A DNA stretch of 45,825 bases from Pseudomonas sp. LB-090624 (GTDB lineage: Bacteria; Pseudomonadota; Gammaproteobacteria; Pseudomonadales; Pseudomonadaceae). Position 1 is the first letter of the stretch. Each line of letters begins with the position of its first letter. The translations under genes were made by a program, and so were the position numbers. Positions 24,534 to 32,559 of the stretch are shown in pieces. Below the pieces are notes generated by a model. That model did no database searches. It was not told where the DNA came from and was given only the letters and a program-made list of their open reading frames with translations. The stretch spans positions 1 to 45,825 of the forward strand of contig NZ_QJRL01000036.1 in NCBI RefSeq assembly GCF_003205205.1, written 5' to 3'.

Positions 24534-26663
24534 TCAGCCGTTAGGGCCCACGGTGGCAACGATGGTGACTTGCTTGTTGTCCGGTATTTCCTGATACGCC
24601 AGAACATGCAAATTCGGTACAGCCAGGCGACCGAAACGCGACAACATGGCGCGGATCGGGCCGGCGACCAGGAGGATGGCCGGCTGGCCCTGCATCTCCT
24701 GGCGCTGGGCCGCTTCGATCAGCGAACGTTGCAGCTTCTCGGCCATGCTAGGCTCAAGAAGAACACCATCTTCCTGACCCTGCCCGGCCCTTTGCAGACT
24801 ATTGAGCAAAATCTGTTCCAACCTTGGCTCCAGGGTAATCACTGGCAGCTCCGACTCAACGCCGACAATGCTTTGCACGATGGCGCGACACAATCCGACG
24901 CGCACCGCTGCCACAAGCGCGGCGGTATCTTGACTCTTGCCCGCGTTATTCGCGATGGCTTCGGCAATACTGCGAATATCGCGCACTGGCACCTGTTCAG
25001 ACAACAGGGCTTGCAACACCTTGAGCAGGCCCGACAAGGAAATGACACCCGGCACCAGCTCTTCTGCAAGTTTAGGCGATGCCTTGGCCAGCACCTGCAG
25101 CAGTTGCTGGACTTCTTCGTGCCCGATCAGTTCGTGGCAGTGCTTCTGCAGGATCTGGTTGAGGTGGGTAGCCACCACGGTACTGGCGTCGACCACGGTA
25201 TAGCCCAGCGACTGGGCTTGCGAGCGCTGACCAACGTCGATCCACACCGCCTCCAAGCCAAACGCCGGGTCGCGCGCGGCTATGCCGTTAAGGGTGCCGA
25301 ACACCTGCCCCGGGTTGATCGCCAGTTCGCGGTCCGGGTAGATCTCGGCTTCGGCCAGGATCACCCCCATCAGCGTCAGGCGGTAAGCACTGGGCTGCAG
25401 GTCGAGGTTGTCGCGAATGTGCACGGTGGGCATGAGGAAGCCAAGGTCCTGTGACAGCTTCTTGCGCACGCCCTTGATCCGCGCCAGCAGTTGACCACCC
25501 TGGTTGCGGTCGACCAGCGGGATCAATCGGTAGCCGACCTCAAGGCCGATCATGTCGATCGGGGTAACGTCGTCCCAGCCCAGTTCCTTGGTTTCCAGCG
25601 CGCGCTGTGGCGAAGGCAGCAGGTCCTGCTGGCGCTGCGCCTCTTCCTGGGCTTTGACCTTGACCTGTTGCTGCTTCTTCCACACCAGGTAGGCGCCGCC
25701 CCCGGCCAACAGGCCGAGGCTGAGGAACGCCACGTGCGGCATGCCGGGCACCAGGCCCATGACGACCATCAGCGCACCCGACACCGCCAGCGCCTTGGGC
25801 GAGTCGAACATTTGCCGGTTGATCAGCTTGCCCATGTCCTCGGAGCCCGAAGCACGGGTGACCATGATCGCGGCGGCGGTGGACAGCAGCAGTGATGGCA
25901 ATTGCGCCACCAAACCGTCACCGATGGTCAGCAAGGCATACACCTTGCCGGCATCGCCGAAGCTCATGCCGTGCTGCAGCATGCCGATCAGCATGCCACC
26001 GATCAGGTTGATGAACAGGATCAGCAGGCCGGCGATGGCGTCACCGCGGACGAACTTGCTGGCACCGTCCATCGACCCGTAGAACTCGGCCTCCTGGGCC
26101 ACCTCGGCACGGCGGTGCTTGGCCTGCGCCTGGTCGATCAAGCCGGCATTGAGGTCGGCGTCGATGGCCATCTGCTTACCGGGCATGGCATCGAGGGTGA
26201 AGCGCGCGCTCACTTCGGAGATACGCCCGGCGCCCTTGGTCACTACCACGAAGTTGATGATCATGAGGATGGCGAACACCACCGCACCGACCACGTAGTT
26301 GCCGCCGATCACCACCTCGCCAAAGGCCTGGATCACCTTACCGGCAGCGCCATGGCCCTCCTGGCCATGCAGCATGACCACCCGAGTGGACGCCACGTTC
26401 AGGGCCAGGCGCAGCAGCGTGGCCACCAACAGGATGGTGGGGAACGCGGCAAAGTCCAGCGGGCGCAGGGCGTACACGCAGACCAGCAGCACCACGATCG
26501 ACAGGGCGATGTTGAAGGTGAAGAACACGTCGAGCAGGAACGGCGGTATCGGCAACATCATCATCGCCAACATCACCAGCAGCAACAGCGGCACGCCCAG
26601 GTTGCCCCGGCCGAGCCCGGCCAGGTTGTGACGGGCGTTGCTGATTAACTGAGTGCGATCCAC
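24534..26663 (-). CDS. flhA: Flagellar type III export apparatus protein FlhA
   Basis: 709 residues from a GTG start at 26663 (MDRTQLISNARHNLAGLGRG), preceded by AGAGGA. The N-terminal half has eight transmembrane helices. The cytoplasmic FHIPEP loop contains VTKGAGRISEVSARFTLDAM and PGKQMAIDADLNAGLI. The C-terminal half is the cytoplasmic ring domain that docks chaperone-substrate complexes. It forms the core export gate with FlhB and FliPQR. A sigma54 site is 58 nt upstream. Confidence 0.97.
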   Translation of the reverse strand: MDRTQLISNARHNLAGLGRGNLGVPLLLLVMLAMMMLPIPPFLLDVFFTFNIALSIVVLLVCVYALRPLDFAAFPTILLVATLLRLALNVASTRVVMLHGQEGHGAAGKVIQAFGEVVIGGNYVVGAVVFAILMIINFVVVTKGAGRISEVSARFTLDAMPGKQMAIDADLNAGLIDQAQAKHRRAEVAQEAEFYGSMDGASKFVRGDAIAGLLILFINLIGGMLIGMLQHGMSFGDAGKVYALLTIGDGLVAQLPSLLLSTAAAIMVTRASGSEDMGKLINRQMFDSPKALAVSGALMVVMGLVPGMPHVAFLSLGLLAGGGAYLVWKKQQQVKVKAQEEAQRQQDLLPSPQRALETKELGWDDVTPIDMIGLEVGYRLIPLVDRNQGGQLLARIKGVRKKLSQDLGFLMPTVHIRDNLDLQPSAYRLTLMGVILAEAEIYPDRELAINPGQVFGTLNGIAARDPAFGLEAVWIDVGQRSQAQSLGYTVVDASTVVATHLNQILQKHCHELIGHEEVQQLLQVLAKASPKLAEELVPGVISLSGLLKVLQALLSEQVPVRDIRSIAEAIANNAGKSQDTAALVAAVRVGLCRAIVQSIVGVESELPVITLEPRLEQILLNSLQRAGQGQEDGVLLEPSMAEKLQRSLIEAAQRQEMQGQPAILLVAGPIRAMLSRFGRLAVPNLHVLAYQEIPDNKQVTIVATVGPNG

Positions 26664-26719
26664 CGCGAGTCCTCTTGATGCAAAACTTTGACGCCCAGGG
26701 GGGTGCCTGAGCGTGGCTC

Positions 26720-26735
26720 TGCAAGAAGCCTTCCA
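26720..26735 (-). promoter_or_regulatory. Sigma54 promoter of flhA
   Basis: Read on the minus strand the site is TGGAAGGCTTCTTGCA. It has the invariant GG and GC separated by exactly 10 nt and fits the TGGCACG-N4-TTGCW consensus at the key bases. The GC element is about 58 nt upstream of the flhA GTG. In pseudomonads flhA is a FleQ/RpoN-dependent gene, which agrees. Confidence 0.75.
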
Positions 26736-26789
26736 ACTTTTTGGTTTGGGCGTTCGCCGTTGGTTTTCTGGTGCCTGTCAGCGGCCAAA

Positions 26790-27932
26790 TCAACTATCGC
26801 GACGCAGGTCCGGCGGGATCGGCAGGTCGTCTTTCAGCGGCTCTGGGCGCTTGCCCTTGCCGGATCGGTATTGGCGAATCTGGAACACGTACGCCAACAC
26901 CTGGGCCACCGCCAGGTACAAGCCAGCAGGGATTTCCTGCTCAATTTCGGTGGAGTAATAGATCGCCCGCGCCAGCGCTGGCGACTCGAGAATCTGGACC
27001 TTGTGCTCCACGCCAATCTCGCGGATCTTCAAGGCAATGAAGTCGGTCCCCTTGGCCAGCAGCAGTGGCGCCACCCCGCCCTTCTCCGGGTCATACTGCA
27101 AGGCCACCGCATAGTGGGTCGGGTTGGTGATGATCACGTCTGCATCAGGTACCGCCGCCATCATGCGCCGCTGTGACGCCTCGCGCTGCAGCTGGCGAAT
27201 ACGCTGTTTGACCTCGGGTTTGCCTTCGGTGTCCTTGTATTCGTCACGCACCTCCTGCTTCGTCATCTTGAGCTTGTTGTGCGCTTGCCAAAGCTGGAAT
27301 GGCACATCCGCCGCAGCAATCAGCAATAACCCTGCCGCCATCCATAGCGCACTCCAGCCAACCACCTGAACACTGTGAATGATCGCTTGGTCCAGAGGCT
27401 CGTTGGCAATGGAGAGCAACGCTTGGCGGTCGTTGACCAGCACCACTACCGCCACTACCAGAATCACGAAAAACTTGGCGAGCGCCTTCAACAACTCGGT
27501 CAAGGCGCTCATCGAGAACATGCGCTTGATCCCCGACAGCGGGTTCATACGGCTGAATTTCGGCTGCAGCAGGCTGCCGGAAAACAGGAAGCCGCCCAGA
27601 GCGATGGGGGCGACAAAGGCGATCACGAACAACAGGATCAGGATCGGCTGTACCGCCCAGATGGCCATCTTGCCCGACGCCAGAAGAAAGGCCGCCATCG
27701 CGCGCTCATCGACGATGATGTCGCGCGTCAGGCTGAAATTCATGTGCATCATGGCCAGCAGGGTCTCAGCCAGATGCCCGCCGAAGGCCAGCAAGCCACC
27801 CGCGCCAGCCAGCGTCACCGCCACGGTATTCAACTCTTTGGAGCGCGCGATCTCGCCCTTCTCGCGGGCAGTGCGCTTACGCTTTTCGGTGGGTTCTTCT
27901 GTCTTGTCCTGACCGCTCTCGCTTTCCGCCAT
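26790..27932 (-). CDS. flhB: Flagellar export switch protein FlhB
   Basis: 380 residues. The charged N-terminus (MAESESGQDKTEEPTEKRKR) is typical. Four transmembrane helices follow (about 33-55, 88-118, 145-167, 185-210). The cytoplasmic domain has the autocleavage site IITNPTHYAVAL (Asn270-Pro271-Thr272-His273). Cleavage and contact with FliK switch export from rod/hook to filament subunits. It is the last gene of the fliLMNOPQR-flhB operon, 2 nt from fliR, and ends about 126 nt before flhA, in which the flhA sigma54 site lies. A C-domain-only paralogue is encoded at 9277-9615. Confidence 0.97.
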   Translation of the reverse strand: MAESESGQDKTEEPTEKRKRTAREKGEIARSKELNTVAVTLAGAGGLLAFGGHLAETLLAMMHMNFSLTRDIIVDERAMAAFLLASGKMAIWAVQPILILLFVIAFVAPIALGGFLFSGSLLQPKFSRMNPLSGIKRMFSMSALTELLKALAKFFVILVVAVVVLVNDRQALLSIANEPLDQAIIHSVQVVGWSALWMAAGLLLIAAADVPFQLWQAHNKLKMTKQEVRDEYKDTEGKPEVKQRIRQLQREASQRRMMAAVPDADVIITNPTHYAVALQYDPEKGGVAPLLLAKGTDFIALKIREIGVEHKVQILESPALARAIYYSTEIEQEIPAGLYLAVAQVLAYVFQIRQYRSGKGKRPEPLKDDLPIPPDLRRDS

Positions 27933-27934
27933 GC

Positions 27935-28711
27935 TCAGCGCGCCCTTGCCAATTCACGCAACCATTGCAGCGCTTCACTGGCCAATGCCTGGTAGTGGGA
28001 AAGGATATCGGCCAGGCCGACCCAGAAAATGGCCATGCCCATGACCAGAGTCAGCGGAAAACCGATCGAGAAGATATTCAACTGCGGCGCCGCGCGGGTC
28101 ATCACGCCAAAGGCGATGTTTACCACCAGCAGCGCAGCGATCACCGGCAAGATCAGCAAAAGCCCGGCGCCGAACACCCAGCCCATGCGCCCGGCCAACT
28201 CCCAGAAATGGTTGACCACCAGCGCACTCCCCACCGGCAGGGTGGTAAAGCTCTCGGTCAGTACCTCGAACACCACCAGGTGGCCGTTCATCAACAGGAA
28301 CAGCACGCTCACCAACATGGTCATGAACTGACTGATCACCGTGACGTTGACCCCGTTGGCGGGATCGACCATCGAGGCGAACGCCATCCCCATCTGCACA
28401 GCGACGATCTGGCCAGCAACCACGAAGGCCTGAAACAGCAGCTGCAGCGACAGGCCGAACAGCGCACCCACGATGATCTGCTCGGCGCACAGCAGCAGGC
28501 CACGCACACTCAGCGGGTCGAATTCAGGGAGTGGCGGCAGTGCCGGCACGATCACCACGGTAATCGCCAACGCGAGGTACAGGCGCACCCGCGCCGGCAA
28601 CATGCGGGTACCGAAGATCGGCATGGTCATCAGCACCGCCGTCACCCTGAACAACGGCAGGATGAACGTGGCGACCCAAGTGCCGATCTGCGTGTCGGTC
28701 AGCTCCAGCAT
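27935..28711 (-). CDS. fliR: Flagellar export gate protein FliR
   Basis: 258 residues, strongly hydrophobic, about six transmembrane segments, normal length. Familiar segments include GTRMLPARVRLYLALAIT near the N-terminus and ASMVDPANGVNVTVISQFMT in the middle. It forms the FliP5-FliQ4-FliR1 export channel in the MS-ring. It lies 7 nt after fliQ and 2 nt before flhB. Confidence 0.95.
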   Translation of the reverse strand: MLELTDTQIGTWVATFILPLFRVTAVLMTMPIFGTRMLPARVRLYLALAITVVIVPALPPLPEFDPLSVRGLLLCAEQIIVGALFGLSLQLLFQAFVVAGQIVAVQMGMAFASMVDPANGVNVTVISQFMTMLVSVLFLLMNGHLVVFEVLTESFTTLPVGSALVVNHFWELAGRMGWVFGAGLLLILPVIAALLVVNIAFGVMTRAAPQLNIFSIGFPLTLVMGMAIFWVGLADILSHYQALASEALQWLRELARAR

Positions 28712-28718
28712 CGCCGCA

Positions 28719-28988
28719 TCAACCTATGAGCTGCGGGATGTTGGTGTAGAGGGTGGTGATGTACTCCATGAACTTTTGCACCAGCCACGGCCCGGCAATG
28801 ATCAGCGTGATCAGCATCACCAGCAGGCGCGGCAGAAAGCTCAGGGTCTGTTCGTTGATCTGCGTGGCCGCCTGGAACATTGCCACCATTAAACCCACCA
28901 ACAGGCTTGGCACCACCAGCACGGCCACCAGCAGGGTGGTCAGCCACAGGGCGTCGCGGAACAGGTCTACAGCTACTTCAGGTGTCAT
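28719..28988 (-). CDS. fliQ: Flagellar export gate protein FliQ
   Basis: 89 residues with two transmembrane hairpin helices (about 16-38 and 52-75), the invariant size and topology of FliQ. MTPEVAVDLFRDALWLTT is the usual N-terminus and FQAATQINEQTLSFLPRL the conserved loop. It is a subunit of the FliPQR helical export channel. It is 21 nt from fliP and 7 nt from fliR. Confidence 0.95.
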   Translation of the reverse strand: MTPEVAVDLFRDALWLTTLLVAVLVVPSLLVGLMVAMFQAATQINEQTLSFLPRLLVMLITLIIAGPWLVQKFMEYITTLYTNIPQLIG

Positions 28989-29009
28989 CGGCGGCTCTCC
29001 TTGACGGCG

Positions 29010-29765
29010 TCAGACGCCGCCGAAACTGCTGGCCAGTGTACCCATGATCAGCGCCCAGCCATCGACCAGCACGAACAGCATGATCTTGAACGGCAGCGAG
29101 ATGATCAGCGGCGACAGCATCATCATACCCATGGCCATCAGCACACTGGCCACCACCATGTCGATGATCAGGAACGGGATGAAGATCATGAACCCGATCT
29201 GGAACGCGGTCTTGAGCTCCGAAGTGACGAACGCCGGCACCAGGATCGTCAGCGGCACCTGATCGGGCCCGGCGATGTCGGTGCGCTTGGACAGGCGCAT
29301 GAACAAGTCGAGGTCGCTCTGCCGGGTTTGCGCCAACATGAAGTCCTTGAGCGGACCCTGGGCTTTGTCGATGGCCTGCTGGGCGGTCATCTGCTCTTTC
29401 AGGTAGGGTTGCAGCGCGTCCTGGTTCACCCGGTCGAACACCGGGGCCATGATGAACATGGTAAGGAACAGCGCCATGCCGGTCAGCAGCTGGTTTGACG
29501 GCGTCTGCTGCAACCCCAGGGCCTGACGCAGGATGGAGAAGACGATGATGATTCGGGTGAAGCTGGTCATCAGGATGACGAACGCCGGAATGAAGCTCAG
29601 CGCCGTCATGATCAGCAGTATTTGCAGGCTGACCGAATATTCCTGCTGCCCGTCCGCCGTGTTGGACAGGGTAATGGCCGGGATCGACAGCGGGTCGGCG
29701 GCCAGGGCCAATGGCGCCGCCAGCAGCAACGCCAGAGTCAACAACGTACGCAGCGCGCCACTCAT
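29010..29765 (-). CDS. fliP: Flagellar export gate protein FliP
   Basis: 251 residues with a cleavable signal peptide (MSGALRTLLTLALLLAAPLALA) followed by four transmembrane segments. Conserved segments are TSFTRIIIVFSILRQALGLQ, PSNQLLTGMALFLTMF and FMIFIPFLIIDMVVASVLMA. It is the main subunit of the FliPQR channel. The ATG overlaps the fliO stop (ATGA), so it is translationally coupled. Confidence 0.96.
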   Translation of the reverse strand: MSGALRTLLTLALLLAAPLALAADPLSIPAITLSNTADGQQEYSVSLQILLIMTALSFIPAFVILMTSFTRIIIVFSILRQALGLQQTPSNQLLTGMALFLTMFIMAPVFDRVNQDALQPYLKEQMTAQQAIDKAQGPLKDFMLAQTRQSDLDLFMRLSKRTDIAGPDQVPLTILVPAFVTSELKTAFQIGFMIFIPFLIIDMVVASVLMAMGMMMLSPLIISLPFKIMLFVLVDGWALIMGTLASSFGGV

Positions 29766-30199
29766 CGCTTGTGGTCCTTAGGGGTCTGGCCCATCAGTTC
29801 CAGCAGCCGCTGGGCGAACTCCGGCGTCGCCTGACGGGCGCTTTCCGTCACCTGCACCGGCTCGGCCAGCACATGCAACGCCTCGATGCTGCCAGGGGTA
29901 TGGCCGATCAGGATCTGCTCCTTGCCCACCTGCACCAGCAGCAGGCGGTCACGCGGGCCGATGGCGCGACTGCCGACGATCTCGATCACCTGCCCGCCTT
30001 TCACCGCCGTGCTCTGCAGGCGCCGCAACAACCAGGCCAGGAAGAAGATCAGGCCGACCACCAGCAGCAGGCCGAAAACCATCTGTGCCAGTTGCCCACC
30101 CAGACTGCCAGGCGTAGCCGCCGGGCTAACTGCCGGCGTGGCAGCGGCCAGACAGGCGTGGCTGGCGAACAGCGCCGCGAGTGCCGCAATGGCGCGCAT
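29762..30199 (-). CDS. fliO: Flagellar export assembly protein FliO
   Basis: 145 residues from ATG 30199 with AAGG five bases upstream; a GTG at 30211 is a weaker alternative. A signal-like N-terminus is followed by a transmembrane helix at about 38-60 (FGLLLVVGLIFFLAWLL) and a cytoplasmic domain with GPRDRLLLVQVGKEQILIGH, the FliO pattern. FliO acts as a scaffold for FliP ring assembly. It lies between fliN and fliP. Confidence 0.92.
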   Translation of the reverse strand: MRAIAALAALFASHACLAAATPAVSPAATPGSLGGQLAQMVFGLLLVVGLIFFLAWLLRRLQSTAVKGGQVIEIVGSRAIGPRDRLLLVQVGKEQILIGHTPGSIEALHVLAEPVQVTESARQATPEFAQRLLELMGQTPKDHKR

Positions 30200-30211
30200 C
30201 GTGCCCTTCAC

Positions 30212-30679
30212 TCAGCGCAGCTTCTTGATACGTTCGCTGGGGCTGATCACGTCGGTCAGGCGGATGCCGAACTTCTCGTTGACCACGACCACTTCGCCAT
30301 GAGCGATCAGCGTGCCGTTTACCAGCACGTCGAGCGGCTCGCCGGCCAGGCGGTCGAGCTCGATCACCGAGCCCTGGTTGAGCTGCAACAGGTTGCGGAT
30401 GTTGATCTCGGTGCTGCCCACTTCCATGGAAATGTTCACCGGGATATCCAGAATCACATCCAGGTTCGGGCCTTCGAGGCTGACGTTTTCGTTCGGCTTC
30501 GGCGAACTGGCGAACTCTTCCATCGGCAGGCGGCCGGGGCCGCTGTTGCTGCCGGCGTCACCACCCAGCAGTGCATCGATGTCGGCCTGGCCGGCGGCAC
30601 CGGTTTCCTCCAGCGCTGCAGCCCACTCGTCGGCCAGCGCCTGGTCTTCTGGGGAGGTGATCTCGTTTTCGTTAGCCAT
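30212..30679 (-). CDS. fliN: Flagellar motor switch protein FliN
   Basis: 155 residues from ATG 30679 (MANENEITSPEDQALADEWA) with GAGGAAA just upstream. An acidic N-terminal extension of about 70 residues precedes the SpoA domain (about 75-155), which has LDVILDIPVNISMEVGSTEI, GSVIELDRLAGEPLDVLVNG and EKFGIRLTDVIS. It forms the lower C-ring with FliM, binds FliH for export and contacts CheY-P. It is in the fliLMNOPQR-flhB operon. Confidence 0.96.
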   Translation of the reverse strand: MANENEITSPEDQALADEWAAALEETGAAGQADIDALLGGDAGSNSGPGRLPMEEFASSPKPNENVSLEGPNLDVILDIPVNISMEVGSTEINIRNLLQLNQGSVIELDRLAGEPLDVLVNGTLIAHGEVVVVNEKFGIRLTDVISPSERIKKLR

Positions 30680-30726
30680 GGTTTCCTCGACAGGCATTCA
30701 ATTCGTTATGAGCGACCGGCACGCCG

Positions 30727-31695
30727 TCAGCGGCGTTCGATCGGGTCGATGATCTGCAGGGCCAGGTTGCCCTTGTGCGAACCCAGCCGCGCCTTGAACG
30801 CCGGCACCCCGTTGGCACGCAGCACCAGGTGCTCGGGCAGCTCTACCGGGATCACATCGCCGGGCTGCATGTGCAGGATGTCACGCAGCTTCAGCTGACG
30901 CCGGGCGACGGTGGCAGTCATTGGCACGGCCACGTCCAGCACGTCCTCGCGCAGTGCCTTGACCCAGCGCTCGTCCTGGTCGTCCAGGTCGGACTGGAAA
31001 CCGGCATCGAGCATTTCCCGCACCGGCTCGATCATCGAGTACGGCATGGTCACGTGCAGGTCACCGCCGCCGCCGTCCAGTTCGATGTGGAAGGTGGACA
31101 CCACAACGGCTTCGCTGGGGCCAACGATGTTGGCCATGGCCGGGTTGACCTCCGAGTTCATGTACTCGAAGGTGACCGGCATGATCGCCTGCCAGGCTTC
31201 CTTGAGGTCGACGAAACACTGGTCCAGCACCATGCGCACCACGCGCAGTTCGGTCGGGGTGAACTCGCGGCCTTCAATCTTGGCGTGGCGGCCATCGCCG
31301 CCAAAGAAGTTGTCCACCAGTTTGAACACCAGCTTGGCGTCGAGGATGAACAGCGATGTGCCGCGCAGCGGCTTGATCTTGACCAGGTTGAGACTGGTGG
31401 GCACGTACAGCGAATGCACGTATTCGCCGAATTTCATTACCTGCACGCCACCCACAGCGACGTCGGCCGAGCGGCGCAGCAGGTTGAACATGCTGATGCG
31501 GGTATAACGGGCGAAGCGCTCGTTGATCATTTCCAGGGTCGGCATGCGACCCCGCACGATACGGTCCTGGCTGGTCAGGTCGTAGCTTTTGATACTGCCA
31601 GGCTCGGATGCACTCTCGGTCTGCACCAGCCCGTCGTCGACGCCGTGCAACAGGGCATCGATTTCATCCTGGGACAGCAGGTCCTGTACGGCCAT
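30727..31695 (-). CDS. fliM: Flagellar motor switch protein FliM
   Basis: 322 residues, normal length. The N-terminal CheY-P-binding peptide is LLSQDEIDALLHGVDDG. The CheC-like middle domain follows, with RMPTLEMINERFARYTRISM and a GGDGRHAKIEGREFTPTE segment. The C-terminal SpoA/FliN-like domain ends the protein (DVIPVELPEHLVLRANGVPA). It is the switch component linking FliG and FliN, and the main CheY-P target. It starts 9 nt after the fliL stop. Confidence 0.97.
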   Translation of the reverse strand: MAVQDLLSQDEIDALLHGVDDGLVQTESASEPGSIKSYDLTSQDRIVRGRMPTLEMINERFARYTRISMFNLLRRSADVAVGGVQVMKFGEYVHSLYVPTSLNLVKIKPLRGTSLFILDAKLVFKLVDNFFGGDGRHAKIEGREFTPTELRVVRMVLDQCFVDLKEAWQAIMPVTFEYMNSEVNPAMANIVGPSEAVVVSTFHIELDGGGGDLHVTMPYSMIEPVREMLDAGFQSDLDDQDERWVKALREDVLDVAVPMTATVARRQLKLRDILHMQPGDVIPVELPEHLVLRANGVPAFKARLGSHKGNLALQIIDPIERR

Positions 31696-31704
31696 TGCGG
31701 ACTC

Positions 31705-32202
31705 CTACTGCAATACGAAATTGGTGAACAGCAACTGGTCGATGACCGGCTTGCCGACTTCCTTCTGCGCCACTTCCTGGACCACTGCGGTAGCCTTCTG
31801 ACGCAGCATCTCCTGCCCGACCGGGCTGCTGGCGAGGGTGTCGAAGCCTTGCCCGGAAAACATCATCACCAAGTTGTTGCGGATGACCGGCATGTGCACC
31901 TTCAGTGCATCCAGATCAGCCTGGTTACGCGCCTGCATGGTGATGCTCAGCTGCATGTAGCGCTGGCGGCCGTTCTGGTTGAAGTTGACCACGAAGGCCG
32001 GGGTGAGGGCCTCGTAGATCGCCGCAGGCTTGACGTTGCTGGCCGCGGCTTCAGCGGCCGGTGCCGGCTCGCTCTTGTGCATGATGAACCAGGTAGCGCC
32101 CACCGAAAGGCCGATCGCCAGCAGCAGGCCCACTACGGCCAGGATGATCAGCTTGAGTTTGCCTTTAGTGGCGGGGTCTTTGACTGCTTCGCTCTTCGCC
32201 AT
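31705..32202 (-). CDS. fliL: Flagellar basal body-associated protein FliL
   Basis: 165 residues. The short cytoplasmic N-terminus rich in Lys is followed by one transmembrane helix (about 17-38, KLIILAVVGLLLAIGLSVGA), an Ala/Pro linker and a periplasmic stomatin-like domain (VVNFNQNGRQRYMQLSITMQ; MFSGQGFDTL). FliL surrounds stators and supports torque. It is the first gene of the fliLMNOPQR-flhB operon and is preceded by a sigma54 site. Confidence 0.95.
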   Translation of the reverse strand: MAKSEAVKDPATKGKLKLIILAVVGLLLAIGLSVGATWFIMHKSEPAPAAEAAASNVKPAAIYEALTPAFVVNFNQNGRQRYMQLSITMQARNQADLDALKVHMPVIRNNLVMMFSGQGFDTLASSPVGQEMLRQKATAVVQEVAQKEVGKPVIDQLLFTNFVLQ

Positions 32203-32252
32203 GCCAATAATCCGTCGTCCATCGGGAGTTCAAGGGAGAATGGCTTGGCTTG

Positions 32253-32268
32253 AGCAAGTGTTATGCCA
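32253..32268 (-). promoter_or_regulatory. Sigma54 promoter of the fliL operon
   Basis: On the minus strand the site reads TGGCATAACACTTGCT, with GG-N10-GC spacing exact and five of seven bases of TGGCACG conserved. The GC element is about 52 nt before the fliL ATG. It lies 28 bp from the edge of the composite repeat at 32297, so the repeat directly flanks the promoter's upstream region. Confidence 0.82.
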
Positions 32269-32296
32269 GAATTCGGCTTGAGGGATTTTTACGGCG

Positions 32297-32526
32297 GTGA
32301 GATCGAGCGCCGCCCGCGCGGCGCATCGCGAGCTGCGCTCGCTCCTACATTTGTTTCGGGCCAGTATCCCTGTGGCAGACGCGCGCGACCGCCTTGTTTG
32401 TACGACGCGATATCGCGCCATGCGCCAAGGCGTACGCGCGCAAATCCCACAGAAAACATTGGCCCGAAACAAACGTAGGAGCGAGCGCAGCTCGCGATGC
32501 GCCGCGCGGGCGGCGCTCGATCTCAC
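32297..32526. repeat. Composite inverted-repeat element, copy 1
   Basis: The 357-bp gap between fliL and fliK holds a 230-bp element. It has two 67-bp arms (32297-32363 and 32460-32526) that are inverted copies differing at one base, around a 96-bp core. Each arm contains nested hairpins (GCGAGC-TGC-GCTCGC and GCGCCGC-CCGC-GCGGCGC) and ends in TTTGTTTCGGGCCA. The core reads GTATCCCTGTGGCAGACGCG at its left end. No transposase is encoded and no clear target duplication is seen. Related copies lie at 36375 and 45640. Confidence 0.92.
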
Positions 32527-32559
32527 TGCCCCCACAAAAACCAAGCCAAGCACCAGACA

